A stretch of DNA of 8,070 nucleotides from assembly GCA_949127695.1 (NCBI GenBank), contig CASBQH010000528.1, positions 1-8,070 on the forward strand. Reading direction: 5' to 3'. The stretch's first letter is position 1; the number at the start of each line of letters is the position of its first letter. The DNA comes from Synechococcales cyanobacterium PMM_0073 (GTDB taxonomy: Bacteria > Cyanobacteriota > Cyanobacteriia > Elainellales > Elainellaceae). The position numbers and the translations under genes were made by a program. This document shows, piece after piece, positions 1 to 6,192 of this stretch. A model generated the notes under the pieces. It did not search any database. It saw nothing but the letters and a program-made list of their open reading frames with translations, and was not told where the DNA came from.

Positions 1-390
1 ACCCGCGATGCCTCAGTGCGCGACTATACGGGTTCGCTTTACCTGACGGCGCAAAGCTCGGTGGGCGAGCATTCGGTCAGCGGGGCGCTGCTGGGCGATT
101 CAGAAATTAGAATTACCAGCGTCGATGGCTTTCCGGTCAACGTGCCGCCCAGCCGCTACATGCTGTTTACGGTGCACCGCGATATGCCGGGACTTATTGG
201 CAAAATTGGCTCGCTGCTGGGCAGCTTTAATGTCAATATTGCCAGTATGCAGGTGGGGCGAAAAATTGTCCGGGGCGATGCTGTGATGGTGCTGAGCATT
301 GATGATCCCTTACCCGAAGGCATCTTGGCTGAAATTATGAAGGAGCCTGGAATTCGTGACGCCTATACGGTGACATTGAGCGAGCAGTGA
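1..390 (+). CDS. serA: D-3-phosphoglycerate dehydrogenase, C-terminal part (5' end outside window)
   Basis: This is the last 129 codons of SerA, which oxidises 3-phosphoglycerate with NAD in the first step of the phosphorylated serine pathway in the cytosol. The frame is open from base 1, so the gene starts upstream; the catalytic and NAD-binding domains are not in view. What is seen is the end of the intervening ASB-type domain (through about base 150, ending with a VNVPPSRYM stretch) followed by an ACT domain (about bases 154-375) with the typical HRDMPGLIGKIGSLLG segment, then NVNIASMQVGRK and GDAVMVLSIDDPLP. In this family the ACT domain generally mediates serine feedback or oligomer contacts; that is family knowledge. 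The long-form SerA is expected to be about 525 residues. The stop codon (388-390) lies inside the first copy of a 17-bp tandem duplication. Identification is confident; regulation by serine is inferred. Confidence 0.95.
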   Translation, partial: TRDASVRDYTGSLYLTAQSSVGEHSVSGALLGDSEIRITSVDGFPVNVPPSRYMLFTVHRDMPGLIGKIGSLLGSFNVNIASMQVGRKIVRGDAVMVLSIDDPLPEGILAEIMKEPGIRDAYTVTLSEQ

Positions 391-422
391 CCTTAAGCTT
401 GCAGTGACCTTAAGCTTGCAGT
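384..422. repeat. 17-bp tandem duplication across the serA stop codon
   Basis: The unit GCAGTGACCTTAAGCTT occurs at 384-400 and again, identical, at 401-417, followed by five bases (GCAGT) of a third copy. The first copy contains the last serA sense codon and its TGA, so the second copy looks like a duplication of the gene's 3' edge. Each copy, together with the start of the next, supplies the ten bases AGCTTGCAGT that can pair with the downstream arm at 447-456. Confidence 0.9.
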
Positions 423-456
423 CAGGCCAGATATTGGCCTAGATTCACTGCAAGCT
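413..456 (+). terminator. Stem-loop downstream of serA, possible 3' end signal
   Basis: The arms AGCTTGCAGT (413-422) and ACTGCAAGCT (447-456) are perfectly complementary over 10 bp, and inside them AGGCCA (424-429) pairs with TGGCCT (435-440) around a 5-base loop. The result is a long, partly interrupted hairpin just past serA. There is no T-run after it, so it is not a classical intrinsic terminator; many cyanobacterial 3' ends lack one, and the hairpin could instead protect the transcript end. Because of the tandem duplication, 396-405 is an alternative 5' arm. The structure is certain as sequence complementarity; the function is inferred. Confidence 0.4.
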
Positions 457-491
457 CAGCGTTCATCAGCTTCCCTCGCGCTCAGCTCCGA

Positions 492-500
492 TGCTATAGT
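492..500 (+). promoter_or_regulatory. Candidate extended -10 promoter for rpmH-rnpA
   Basis: TGC followed by TATAGT (495-500) matches an extended -10 element (TGn-TATAAT-like), placed about 50 bases upstream of rpmH. No good -35 box is seen at the expected distance (around 472-477, TCCCTC), which an extended -10 can tolerate. The position after the serA hairpin makes a promoter for the ribosomal/RNase P block plausible. This is pattern reading only. Confidence 0.4.
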
Positions 501-516
501 TATAAGCTGTGGGTTT

Positions 517-530
517 TTTGAGATCTCAAA
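517..530. promoter_or_regulatory. 14-bp perfect palindrome in the rpmH leader
   Basis: TTTGAGATCTCAAA is an uninterrupted palindrome lying between the candidate -10 element and the rpmH start, about 18 bases before the start codon. At this position it would be in the 5' untranslated region. It could be an operator for a dimeric regulator or fold as a very tight hairpin; the sequence alone does not decide. It is preceded by a run of T residues (514-519). Confidence 0.4.
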
Positions 531-548
531 GCAAGAAAGCAGGTAGTT

Positions 549-692
549 ATGACGAAGCGGACTCTAGAAGGCACCAGCCGCAAGCGCAGAAGAGTATCGG
601 GGTTTCGGACGAGAATGCGGACAGCGACCGGGCGGCGGGTGATTCGGGCAAGGCGCAGTCGGGGTAGGGCGCGGCTCTCTGTTTCGGGTTGA
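549..692 (+). CDS. rpmH: 50S ribosomal protein L34
   Basis: This 47-residue protein begins [20 protein letters not shown] and continues with an Arg-rich segment containing [15 protein letters not shown], the hallmark of bacterial L34, which binds 23S rRNA in the large subunit. Nineteen of its 47 residues are Arg or Lys, and the length is normal for the family. ATG at 549 is preceded by AGGTAG at 541-546, a weak ribosome binding site. It is followed after 19 bases by rnpA, the near-universal pairing of L34 with the RNase P protein. Two minus-strand open frames cover it, but they are shadows. The Glu at position 7, where I recall Gly being usual, is a small oddity. Confidence 0.97.
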   Translation: MTKRTLEGTSRKRRRVSGFRTRMRTATGRRVIRARRSRGRARLSVSG

Positions 693-711
693 GCCATTCT
701 AAATTAGAAGC

Positions 712-1104
712 GTGTCTCTGCCCAAAGCTCACCGACTCAGGCATCGCCAGGATTTCAATAGGGTTTATCAGGTTGGCTCTAGGCAGTCCAGCCCAAATCT
801 GACGCTGAGAGCGCTGCGCCTTCAGCCTCGACCGATGATGCAGGTTGGGGCAGGCGATGGGGCAAAGATCCCTAGTCAGCTAGGGATTACCATTAGCCAG
901 AAGGTGAGCAAGCGGGCTGTGGTGCGGAATCGGATTAAGCGTCAGCTCAAGGCAGGTTTTCGAGATTTGCTGCCTCAGGTGGCGGCGGGCTGGAAACTGG
1001 TTGTGGTAGTCAAGCCCAGCGCGACTCAGTGCAGTTATGAACAATTTCTGCAAGAATTGAAGCAGTTACTGCGTCGGGCTAAGGTGATTGATCATGAGCG
1101 TTAA
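712..1104 (+). CDS. rnpA: Ribonuclease P protein component
   Basis: RnpA is the protein subunit of RNase P; it binds the catalytic RNA and the 5' leader of pre-tRNA. The 130-residue product opens with SLPKAHRLRHRQDFNRVYQ, the standard N-terminal motif of the family (hence the GTG start at 712, with no ATG available nearby), and carries the conserved basic RNR motif in VSKRAVVRNRIKRQLK (residues 65-80, R72-N73-R74). A Gly-containing stretch around residues 38-55 (QPRPMMQVGAGDGAK) appears to lengthen the loop before the GITISQKVSKR strand; I cannot align it to judge how unusual this is. The gene follows rpmH by 19 bases and its last 11 bases overlap the next gene, so the three are likely cotranscribed. 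Confidence 0.95.
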   Translation: MSLPKAHRLRHRQDFNRVYQVGSRQSSPNLTLRALRLQPRPMMQVGAGDGAKIPSQLGITISQKVSKRAVVRNRIKRQLKAGFRDLLPQVAAGWKLVVVVKPSATQCSYEQFLQELKQLLRRAKVIDHER

Positions 1105-1489
1105 AGAAGAGCTATTTTACGAAGGCGGACCCCATATTGGCGACCTAATTTTTAACATTTTGTTGGGGTTTACCGTAATCTGTCTGCCGCTCACCGCAGG
1201 CGCAGTCAGCCGCGCCCTCTGGCTGCGCTATCGGATTACCGACCGGCGGATTTCGGTGATTGGGGGTTGGATGGGGCGCGACCGCTCAGATATCATCTAT
1301 TCAGATATTGCCAAGGTGGTGACTGTGCCGCGTGGGCTGGGCGTTTGGGGCGATATGGTGATCACGCTGAAAGACGGTAGCCGTCTAGAGCTGCGCGCCA
1401 TGCCCCGATTTCGCGAGGTCTATGACTATATCAACCAAAAGCTGTCGCTCAAGGCTCAGAATGCCAGCGGAGCGATTGGCGGCAAATAG
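1094..1489 (+). CDS. Small membrane protein with bacterial PH (bPH2-type) domain
   Basis: The 131-residue product has a short N-terminal segment (FYEGGPHIGD), one hydrophobic membrane segment at about residues 17-40, and then a soluble domain with RYRITDRRISVIGGWMGRDRSDIIYSDI split over residues 46-73, followed by KVVTVPRGLGVWGDMVITL. The Y-x-I-T-D-R-R-I start and the alternating beta pattern are typical of YdbS/bPH2-type domains. I chose ATG 1094, which has AAGGTG at 1081-1086 seven bases upstream, over an in-frame TTG at 1088. It overlaps rnpA by 11 bases, so translation may be coupled. The gene lies between rnpA and yidC, where yidD sits in many bacteria; a role in membrane protein biogenesis is only suggested by this position. 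No function is established that I can name. Confidence 0.85.
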   Translation: MSVKEELFYEGGPHIGDLIFNILLGFTVICLPLTAGAVSRALWLRYRITDRRISVIGGWMGRDRSDIIYSDIAKVVTVPRGLGVWGDMVITLKDGSRLELRAMPRFREVYDYINQKLSLKAQNASGAIGGK

Positions 1490-1537
1490 CCTCTAGCCTC
1501 TCACTCTTCCTGGCAACCGCTGACGGGCAGGCTATCA

Positions 1538-1558
1538 TTGAACCTAGATTTGAACCTA
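1538..1558. repeat. Two direct copies of TTGAACCTA upstream of yidC
   Basis: TTGAACCTA occurs at 1538-1546 and 1550-1558, a spacing of 12 bases from start to start, in the 88-base gap before yidC. The second copy runs into ACCTA-CGT-TAGGT (1554-1566), a 5-bp inverted repeat. These could be regulator sites or chance; the gap has no promoter I would defend. Confidence 0.35.
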
Positions 1559-1577
1559 CGTTAGGTAAGTACAGCGC

Positions 1578-2870
1578 ATGGATTTTGGCGTCGGATTCCT
1601 CTCAAACAACGTAATGCTGCCAATCCTAGATTTTTTCTATGGGATTGTGCCGAGCTACGGTCTGGCCATTGTGGCACTCACGCTAGTGATTCGGTTTGCG
1701 CTCTATCCGCTTAGTGCTGGCTCAATTCGGAGCATGCGTCGGATGAAGGTGGCGCAGCCTGCTATGCAGAAGCGGGTCAAAGAAGTGCAGGAGCGCTACA
1801 AAGACGACCCCAGCAAGCAGCAGGAGGAAATGAGCAAGGTTTACAAGGAATTCGGCAATCCGCTGGCGGGCTGTTTCCCAGTGATTTTGCAGATGCCGAT
1901 TCTGTTTGCCCTGTTTGCCACCCTGCGAGGCTCGCCGTTCTCAGATATCAACTACACCGTGGATCTCCAGATCTTGCCCCGCGAGCAGATCGAGCAAATT
2001 CAGCCGCAGGCATTTGTCACCAAGGCTCAAAATATCTACGTCTCAGATAACGTCCATGCGCCAGTTTCTGCGGTGCTGCCGGGTGGCAGTCAGCTTGCTG
2101 TCGGCGAAAAAACCAACGTCCTGTTTCAGACAGCCACTGGCGAACCGCTGAACGATCTAATTGCTGCCTACCCTGAAACCGAGCTACAGCCCCACTGGAC
2201 AGTCACCAAAGGCGAAAGCCTAGTCAGCATAGACGACAGCGGCAACCTAGAAGCCGTTAGCCCCGGCGAAGTGACATTGCAGGGCACTGTGCCCGGTTTA
2301 GCCGCAGATAAGGGCTTTTTGTTCATCAAGGCTTTGGGTCGAGTCGGAGCCTTTGGTGAGAACAACAGCATCAACTGGGACATCCTGATCATGGTGCTGT
2401 TCTTTGGCGTTAGCCTTTACATTAACCAGCTGCTCTCAGGCCAAGGCCAAAACTCTGGCGCAAATCCGCAGCAGGCGGCGGTGAATCGCTTCACCCCGAT
2501 CATCTTTTCCGGCATGTTTTTGTTTTTCCCACTGCCTGCCGGGGTGCTGATGTATATGGTGATTGCGAATATCTTCCAGACGGCTCAGACCTACGTTTTG
2601 TCAAAGGAGCCGCTGCCCGAAAACCTACAAAAGATTGTGGATGCCGAGGAGAAAAAGCTAGAAGCGCGCGAGGCTCTGCCGTTTGAGCCGAAGACCAAAG
2701 CCGCAGAGCTTAAATCAGCAGAAGTTAAAGAAGTCAAATCAGCGGCGGAGGCCAAACCTACCAAGGCCGTGAAGCAGACGCCGAAGCGCAGCCCGAAGCA
2801 AACCCCAAAGGCGACAAAAGCGGCCAAGGCGACAACCAGCGAAGATTCTAGCAGTCAGAAAAAGGCTTAG
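1578..2870 (+). CDS. yidC: Membrane protein insertase YidC (YidC/Oxa1/Alb3 family), with lumen/periplasm-side insertion
   Basis: YidC inserts and folds membrane proteins in the plasma and thylakoid membranes, alone or with SecYEG. The 430-residue protein lacks the large proteobacterial N-terminal periplasmic domain. Seen in order: membrane segment about 20-45 with the groove arginine R39 in [11 protein letters not shown]; cytoplasmic helical hairpin 46-95 ([18 protein letters not shown]); membrane segment 99-118 ([14 protein letters not shown]); a long trans-side loop 119-265; membrane segments 267-286 and about 305-342 ([19 protein letters not shown]). The loop is unusual: residues about 165-250 contain [36 protein letters not shown], resembling a bacterial Ig-like group 2 fold. 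The C-terminal tail from 371 is rich in Lys and Ala, as in YidC/Oxa1 forms that touch the ribosome. It is followed by jag after three bases. Confidence 0.96.
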   Translation: MDFGVGFLSNNVMLPILDFFYGIVPSYGLAIVALTLVIRFALYPLSAGSIRSMRRMKVAQPAMQKRVKEVQERYKDDPSKQQEEMSKVYKEFGNPLAGCFPVILQMPILFALFATLRGSPFSDINYTVDLQILPREQIEQIQPQAFVTKAQNIYVSDNVHAPVSAVLPGGSQLAVGEKTNVLFQTATGEPLNDLIAAYPETELQPHWTVTKGESLVSIDDSGNLEAVSPGEVTLQGTVPGLAADKGFLFIKALGRVGAFGENNSINWDILIMVLFFGVSLYINQLLSGQGQNSGANPQQAAVNRFTPIIFSGMFLFFPLPAGVLMYMVIANIFQTAQTYVLSKEPLPENLQKIVDAEEKKLEAREALPFEPKTKAAELKSAEVKEVKSAAEAKPTKAVKQTPKRSPKQTPKATKAAKATTSEDSSSQKKA

Positions 2871-2873
2871 TCG

Positions 2874-3380
2874 ATGAACGCAGAGCAGATGCGGCAAGGC
2901 CAGCAGTGGCTAGAAGAAATGTTGGCTCTATCGGGTTTGCCCGCCTCAGTGCAGGTTGATCAAAGTCGAACTGAAGCCGAGGGCAGCTGCTGGCTCACCA
3001 TTGACCAGTCGGCGCTCACTGATGAACAAACGCAGGCGCTGATTGGCAAGGCGGGCAGTAGCCTTGACGCGATCCAGTATCTAGCCAACACGATCCTGAA
3101 TATTGGCCAAGCCGAAGAAGCTCAAACCGCCTATACCGTTGAGCTGGCGGGCTATCGACTCCAGCGGCAGGCCGAGCTACAGGCGCTAGCCGAAGCCGCC
3201 GTGCTTCAGGTGCGCGAAACCGGAGGCGAATACGAAATGGTGGCACTCTCGGCGGCTGAACGGCGTCAGGTGCATACCTACTTAAAGGCAACCTATGACG
3301 ATCTGGCCACCCAGAGTCGCGGCAAAGAGCCAGATCGGCGGCTAGTTGTGAGTCTGATCAGCGAGACAGAAGCGTCATAG
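2874..3380 (+). CDS. jag: KH-R3H RNA-binding protein, Jag/KhpB (EloR) family, short form
   Basis: A 168-residue cytosolic protein with a KH domain (about residues 25-95) holding the GxxG loop as IGKAGSSLDAIQYLAN (G58-K-A-G61), and a C-terminal R3H domain (about 105-165) with the diagnostic R-x3-H at R130-H134 in ERRQVHTYL. Both domains bind single-stranded nucleic acid, presumably RNA. The N-terminal Jag domain of the Firmicutes form is absent, which fits my memory of cyanobacterial members. The start at 2874 lies three bases after the yidC stop, with AAGG (2862-2865) inside the end of yidC as a likely ribosome binding site. The yidC-jag pair is widely conserved. In Gram-positive bacteria this protein affects cell elongation and mRNA; whether that holds here is unknown. 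Confidence 0.9.
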   Translation: MNAEQMRQGQQWLEEMLALSGLPASVQVDQSRTEAEGSCWLTIDQSALTDEQTQALIGKAGSSLDAIQYLANTILNIGQAEEAQTAYTVELAGYRLQRQAELQALAEAAVLQVRETGGEYEMVALSAAERRQVHTYLKATYDDLATQSRGKEPDRRLVVSLISETEAS

Positions 3381-3425
3381 GTAGACTGATAAGCATTGGC
3401 CGTTCGGCCTAGAGCGTCGGTGAGC

Positions 3426-3431
3426 AGGAGG
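3426..3431 (+). promoter_or_regulatory. Strong Shine-Dalgarno site fixing the DUF177 gene start
   Basis: AGGAGG, a perfect match to the anti-Shine-Dalgarno core, sits seven bases before ATG 3439. It is the best ribosome binding site in the window and decides the start of this gene. The overlapping frame beginning at 3396 has no such signal. Confidence 0.85.
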
Positions 3432-3438
3432 CAGCAGC

Positions 3439-3951
3439 ATGGAAGCGATTTATATTCCGCAGTTGGCCAAAGCGCCAGAGCAAACGGAGCGTCTGACGGT
3501 GCTGCATCAGCTGCCCTACCTGAAGACCCTCACACCCGTGCAGGGCGAAGTCATCGTCACCCACTGCGGCACCTATCTAGATGTTAAAGGCAAGGCCGCA
3601 GCAATTCTGACGTTAAGCTGCGACCGCTGTTTGCAGCAGTATAACCACCGGGTTGTGGTCGATGCCGCCGAGTTTATCTGGCTAGAGCGCGCCGAGGATG
3701 ATCCGCAGGCCGATCTGCTAGAGCGCGAAGTTTCGCTAGAAGAGCTAATCGAAACGCTAGAGCCCGACGGCTATTTTCGCCCGCTAGAATGGCTGTATGA
3801 GCAGTTTTGCCTAGCGATTCCACCCCGACAGCTCTGCGATGCTAACTGCCAGGGCATTCCGTTTGACGCCGACCCGCCCACCCAAGTAGACCGTCGCTGG
3901 GCTTCCTTGCAGTCGTTACAGCAGTCGCTGGGTGATAATCTGCAAAATTAG
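3439..3951 (+). CDS. DUF177 / YceD-family protein (predicted 23S rRNA accumulation factor)
   Basis: The 170-residue product has the YceD layout: an N-terminal beta-rich part, a CDRC motif (C61-C64) in LSCDRCLQQYNHRV, an acidic helix-forming middle (LEREVSLEELIETLEP, 93-109), and a C-terminal LAIPPRQLC-x3-CQGI (C133, C137). The paired cysteines suggest a metal-binding site or structural pairs; this is inferred. Family members in Escherichia coli and plant chloroplasts are tied to 23S rRNA level or processing. In many bacteria the neighbour is rpmF (L32), which is not present here; instead it follows jag by 58 bases and precedes the AAA ATPase by 36. The gap before it holds a small GGCC-GTTC-GGCC inverted repeat (3398-3409). 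The product is expected in the cytosol. Confidence 0.85.
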   Translation: MEAIYIPQLAKAPEQTERLTVLHQLPYLKTLTPVQGEVIVTHCGTYLDVKGKAAAILTLSCDRCLQQYNHRVVVDAAEFIWLERAEDDPQADLLEREVSLEELIETLEPDGYFRPLEWLYEQFCLAIPPRQLCDANCQGIPFDADPPTQVDRRWASLQSLQQSLGDNLQN

Positions 3952-3987
3952 TGAGCATAGAGCCTGACTGTCCTCAACCTTTACCCC

Positions 3988-5484
3988 ATGAGTTTTAATG
4001 ACGAGTTTGAGCTGCTGCTGCGGGCGCGCTACCCGCTGATCTATCTGCCCACGCGCGAAGAAGAGCGAGCTGAGGCGGCGATTGCTCAGTCGGCCAAGCG
4101 GCAGGGAAATCGCGGGGTTTATATCTGGGACTTTGTCGAAGGCTATCAGGGCAACCCAACCGACGCTGGCTTTGGTCGGCGCAACCCGCTGCAAGCCCTA
4201 GAGCTAGTCGAAAAGCTGCCTGCCGCCGTGCCTGCGGTCTTCGTTCTGCGTGACTATCACCGTTTTCTAGAAGATGTGGCCATTGCCCGCAAGCTGCGGA
4301 ATCTGGCGCGACTGCTGAAGTCGCAGCCTAAAAATATTGTGCTGATTTCGCCCCAGCTCACGATTCCAGATGATTTGAGCGAAGTGCTGACGGTGCTGGA
4401 GTTTCCGCTGCCCAGCCTTGCCGAAATTCAGGCCGAGCTGGAAAAGCTGCTGAGCGGCATTGGTCAAGCGCCTGATAGTAAGCTTGTAGATGAGCTGGTG
4501 CGCTGCTGTCAGGGGCTATCAATGGAGCGGATTCGCCGCGTCTTGGCCAAAGGCATTGTCACACATGGCTCGCTACAGCCAGAAGATCTAGAGCTGATTC
4601 TTGAAGAAAAGCGGCAGACAATTCGCCAGACCCAAATTCTCGACTTTTACCCAGCCACCGAGCGAATTTCGGACATTGGTGGCCTCGACAACTTGAAAGA
4701 CTGGCTGCTGCGGCGGGGCGGGGCGTTTTCGGAGCGGGCGCGGCAGTATGGCTTGCCACATCCGCGCGGGCTGCTGCTGGTCGGGATTCAGGGCACCGGC
4801 AAATCGCTCAGCGCCAAGGCGATTGCCCACCACTGGCATCTGCCTTTGCTGCGGCTGGATGTAGGGCGGCTGTTTGCGGGGCTAGTGGGTGAATCAGAAT
4901 CCCGGACGCGCCAGATGATCCAGCTGGCCGAAGCGCTGGCTCCCTGCATCCTCTGGATTGACGAGATTGACAAGGCTTTTGCTGGGTTTGATGGCCGGGG
5001 CGATGCGGGCACCACCAGCCGCGTTTTTGGCACCTTTATCACCTGGCTGGCTGAGAAACAGTCGCCTGTATTTGTGGTGGCCACAGCCAACAATATCCAG
5101 ACGCTGCCGCCCGAAATGCTGCGCCGAGGCCGATTTGACGAGATTTTTTTTGTCGGCCTTCCCAGCCAGGAGGAGCGCCGCGCCATTTTTGCGGTGCATC
5201 TGTCGCGGCTGCGCCCGCACAATTTGCAAAGCTATGACCTCGATCGGCTGGCCTACGAAACCCCCGACTTTTCGGGCGCGGAAATTGAGCAGATGCTGAT
5301 CGAGGCGATGCACCTTGGCTTTAGTCAAAACCGCGACTTCACCGACCAGGATATTCTCGAAGCCGCCAGCCAGCTAATTCCCCTGGCGCGCACGGCTCAA
5401 GATCAAATTCGGCTGTTGCAGGACTGGGCAGCAGCAGGCAGGGTGCGGCTGGCCTCGCGCCAGATGATTCAGCCCAGCCAATAG
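3988..5484 (+). CDS. AAA+ ATPase, Ycf46-like
   Basis: The 498-residue protein starts with a domain typical of Ycf46 ([18 protein letters not shown], residues 15-32; a degenerate P-loop-like fold without Walker A is likely up to about 210), followed by an AAA+ module. Seen there: [14 protein letters not shown] (227-240), Walker A GIQGTGKS (266-273), Walker B ILWIDEID (321-328; D325, E326), sensor 1 in VVATANN (363-369), arginine-finger region LRRGRFDE (378-385), and a lid with [11 protein letters not shown] (427-437). All catalytic residues are present, so it should hydrolyse ATP. Ycf46 is encoded in some algal plastids and in cyanobacteria; I recall a proposed link to photosynthesis or carbon use in Synechocystis, but the substrate is not known. 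There is no clear ribosome binding site. It probably ends the rpmH-to-ATPase block. Confidence 0.9.
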   Translation: MSFNDEFELLLRARYPLIYLPTREEERAEAAIAQSAKRQGNRGVYIWDFVEGYQGNPTDAGFGRRNPLQALELVEKLPAAVPAVFVLRDYHRFLEDVAIARKLRNLARLLKSQPKNIVLISPQLTIPDDLSEVLTVLEFPLPSLAEIQAELEKLLSGIGQAPDSKLVDELVRCCQGLSMERIRRVLAKGIVTHGSLQPEDLELILEEKRQTIRQTQILDFYPATERISDIGGLDNLKDWLLRRGGAFSERARQYGLPHPRGLLLVGIQGTGKSLSAKAIAHHWHLPLLRLDVGRLFAGLVGESESRTRQMIQLAEALAPCILWIDEIDKAFAGFDGRGDAGTTSRVFGTFITWLAEKQSPVFVVATANNIQTLPPEMLRRGRFDEIFFVGLPSQEERRAIFAVHLSRLRPHNLQSYDLDRLAYETPDFSGAEIEQMLIEAMHLGFSQNRDFTDQDILEAASQLIPLARTAQDQIRLLQDWAAAGRVRLASRQMIQPSQ

Positions 5485-5548
5485 GGTGATTCAGTAGCAT
5501 ATTTTTTAAGCAGTCTCTACAATGAGGAGTCCTTGATCCTGCTGCCCT

Positions 5549-6010
5549 ATGGCGACGATGTCTAAGATATCCCAGTTTGTGCTGGGCTTCATTTTGGCGA
5601 TTGCCCTGCTGTTTTTGGCCGGGGCTAGCCTGACACGCTATATGCTGACACGACTCGCCACGCCGCCGCCGCGCCCTAGTTTTACCAACGATCCGTCGCC
5701 TAGTCCGGCGGCTCAAACGGCAGATTCAGAGGCCAGCCCTTCTCCCAGTCCAGCCGCCGCTGCTCCTGCCCCTAGCCCTGTTGCTAGCCCCTCCCCCAGT
5801 CCGGTGGGCTATCGGGCGCGGGTGACGCAGCCCATTGGCCTGAGAGTGCGGCAGGAGCCTAGCCTAGATGCGGCGACTGTAGGCGGCGTTGAGTTTAATC
5901 AGGAAATCACGGTTTTAGAAGATAGCGCGGACGGAACCTGGCAAAAAGTTCAGCTGGCTAACGGTGCGGCAGGCTGGGTTAAAGGCGGCAATACTGCCCG
6001 GATTAATTGA
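5549..6010 (+). CDS. Membrane-anchored protein with Pro/Ser linker and SH3b domain
   Basis: The 153-residue product has one hydrophobic segment (about 8-28, FVLGFILAIALLFLAGASL), a Pro/Ser/Ala-rich linker (38-86) with repeated SPSP units, and a C-terminal bacterial SH3 domain (about 88-152) with GLRVRQEPSLDAATVGGV, TWQKVQL and GAAGWVKGG. Such domains usually bind cell wall or protein ligands; the topology (short N-terminal anchor, domain outside) suggests the SH3b lies in the periplasm. ATG 5549 is the first start after an in-frame stop at 5534; ATG 5558 is an alternative. GAGGAG at 5524-5529 is too far upstream to be the ribosome binding site of either. TACAAT at 5518-5523 could be a -10 element, without a convincing -35. 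No specific gene is recognised. Confidence 0.85.
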   Translation: MATMSKISQFVLGFILAIALLFLAGASLTRYMLTRLATPPPRPSFTNDPSPSPAAQTADSEASPSPSPAAAAPAPSPVASPSPSPVGYRARVTQPIGLRVRQEPSLDAATVGGVEFNQEITVLEDSADGTWQKVQLANGAAGWVKGGNTARIN

Positions 6011-6118
6011 ACCTTGAGTTGAGCCAGCTGGATCTATGGATCTTTACATTGACGGGCTGATTGATTAAGAAGTTTGAGCAAACCTAACGCTTGGTTACAA
6101 GATGAGCAACGCGAAGCC

Positions 6119-6179
6119 AGCTCGCCGAGCTTCGGTGATAGGTTGAGGAGAAGGATTTGATAAACCTGCTCAATCACCG
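6119..6179 (+). promoter_or_regulatory. Potentially structured leader upstream of the 56-residue ORF
   Basis: Two adjacent stem-loops can be drawn. The first is AGCTC (6119-6123) with GAGCT (6127-6131). The second is compound: CGGTGA (6133-6138) with TCACCG (6174-6179), then TTGAG (6143-6147) with CTCAA (6169-6173), then AGG (6152-6154) with CCT (6165-6167) and TTT (6156-6158) with AAA (6162-6164) closing a short loop. The element ends 13 bases before the start codon at 6193. It could be an mRNA leader or a small RNA; I recognise no riboswitch family. Pairing was done by eye, without energy calculation. Confidence 0.4.
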
Positions 6180-6192
6180 TTAAGAATTCAGC

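Noticed and set aside
391..548. Replication origin near rpmH
   Set aside because: rpmH-rnpA is next to oriC in many bacteria, but no dnaA gene and no cluster of DnaA boxes is visible in this gap.
500..744. Two minus-strand frames opposite rpmH
   Set aside because: They are Arg/Pro-rich reflections of the rpmH sequence, which is an unmistakable L34.
1088..1093. TTG start for the PH-domain protein
   Set aside because: ATG 1094 is two codons later with AAGGTG at a suitable distance, so it is the more likely start.
4788..5328. Long minus-strand frames of 144 codons each opposite the AAA ATPase
   Set aside because: They lie inside a well-defined AAA+ domain and show low-complexity basic composition, as expected for shadows in GC-rich coding DNA.
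6049..6101. Promoter pairs such as TTGAGC (6074-6079) with TACAAG (6096-6101) for the small ORF
   Set aside because: The match is weak with a 16-base spacer and similar pairs can be found by chance in this AT-rich gap.
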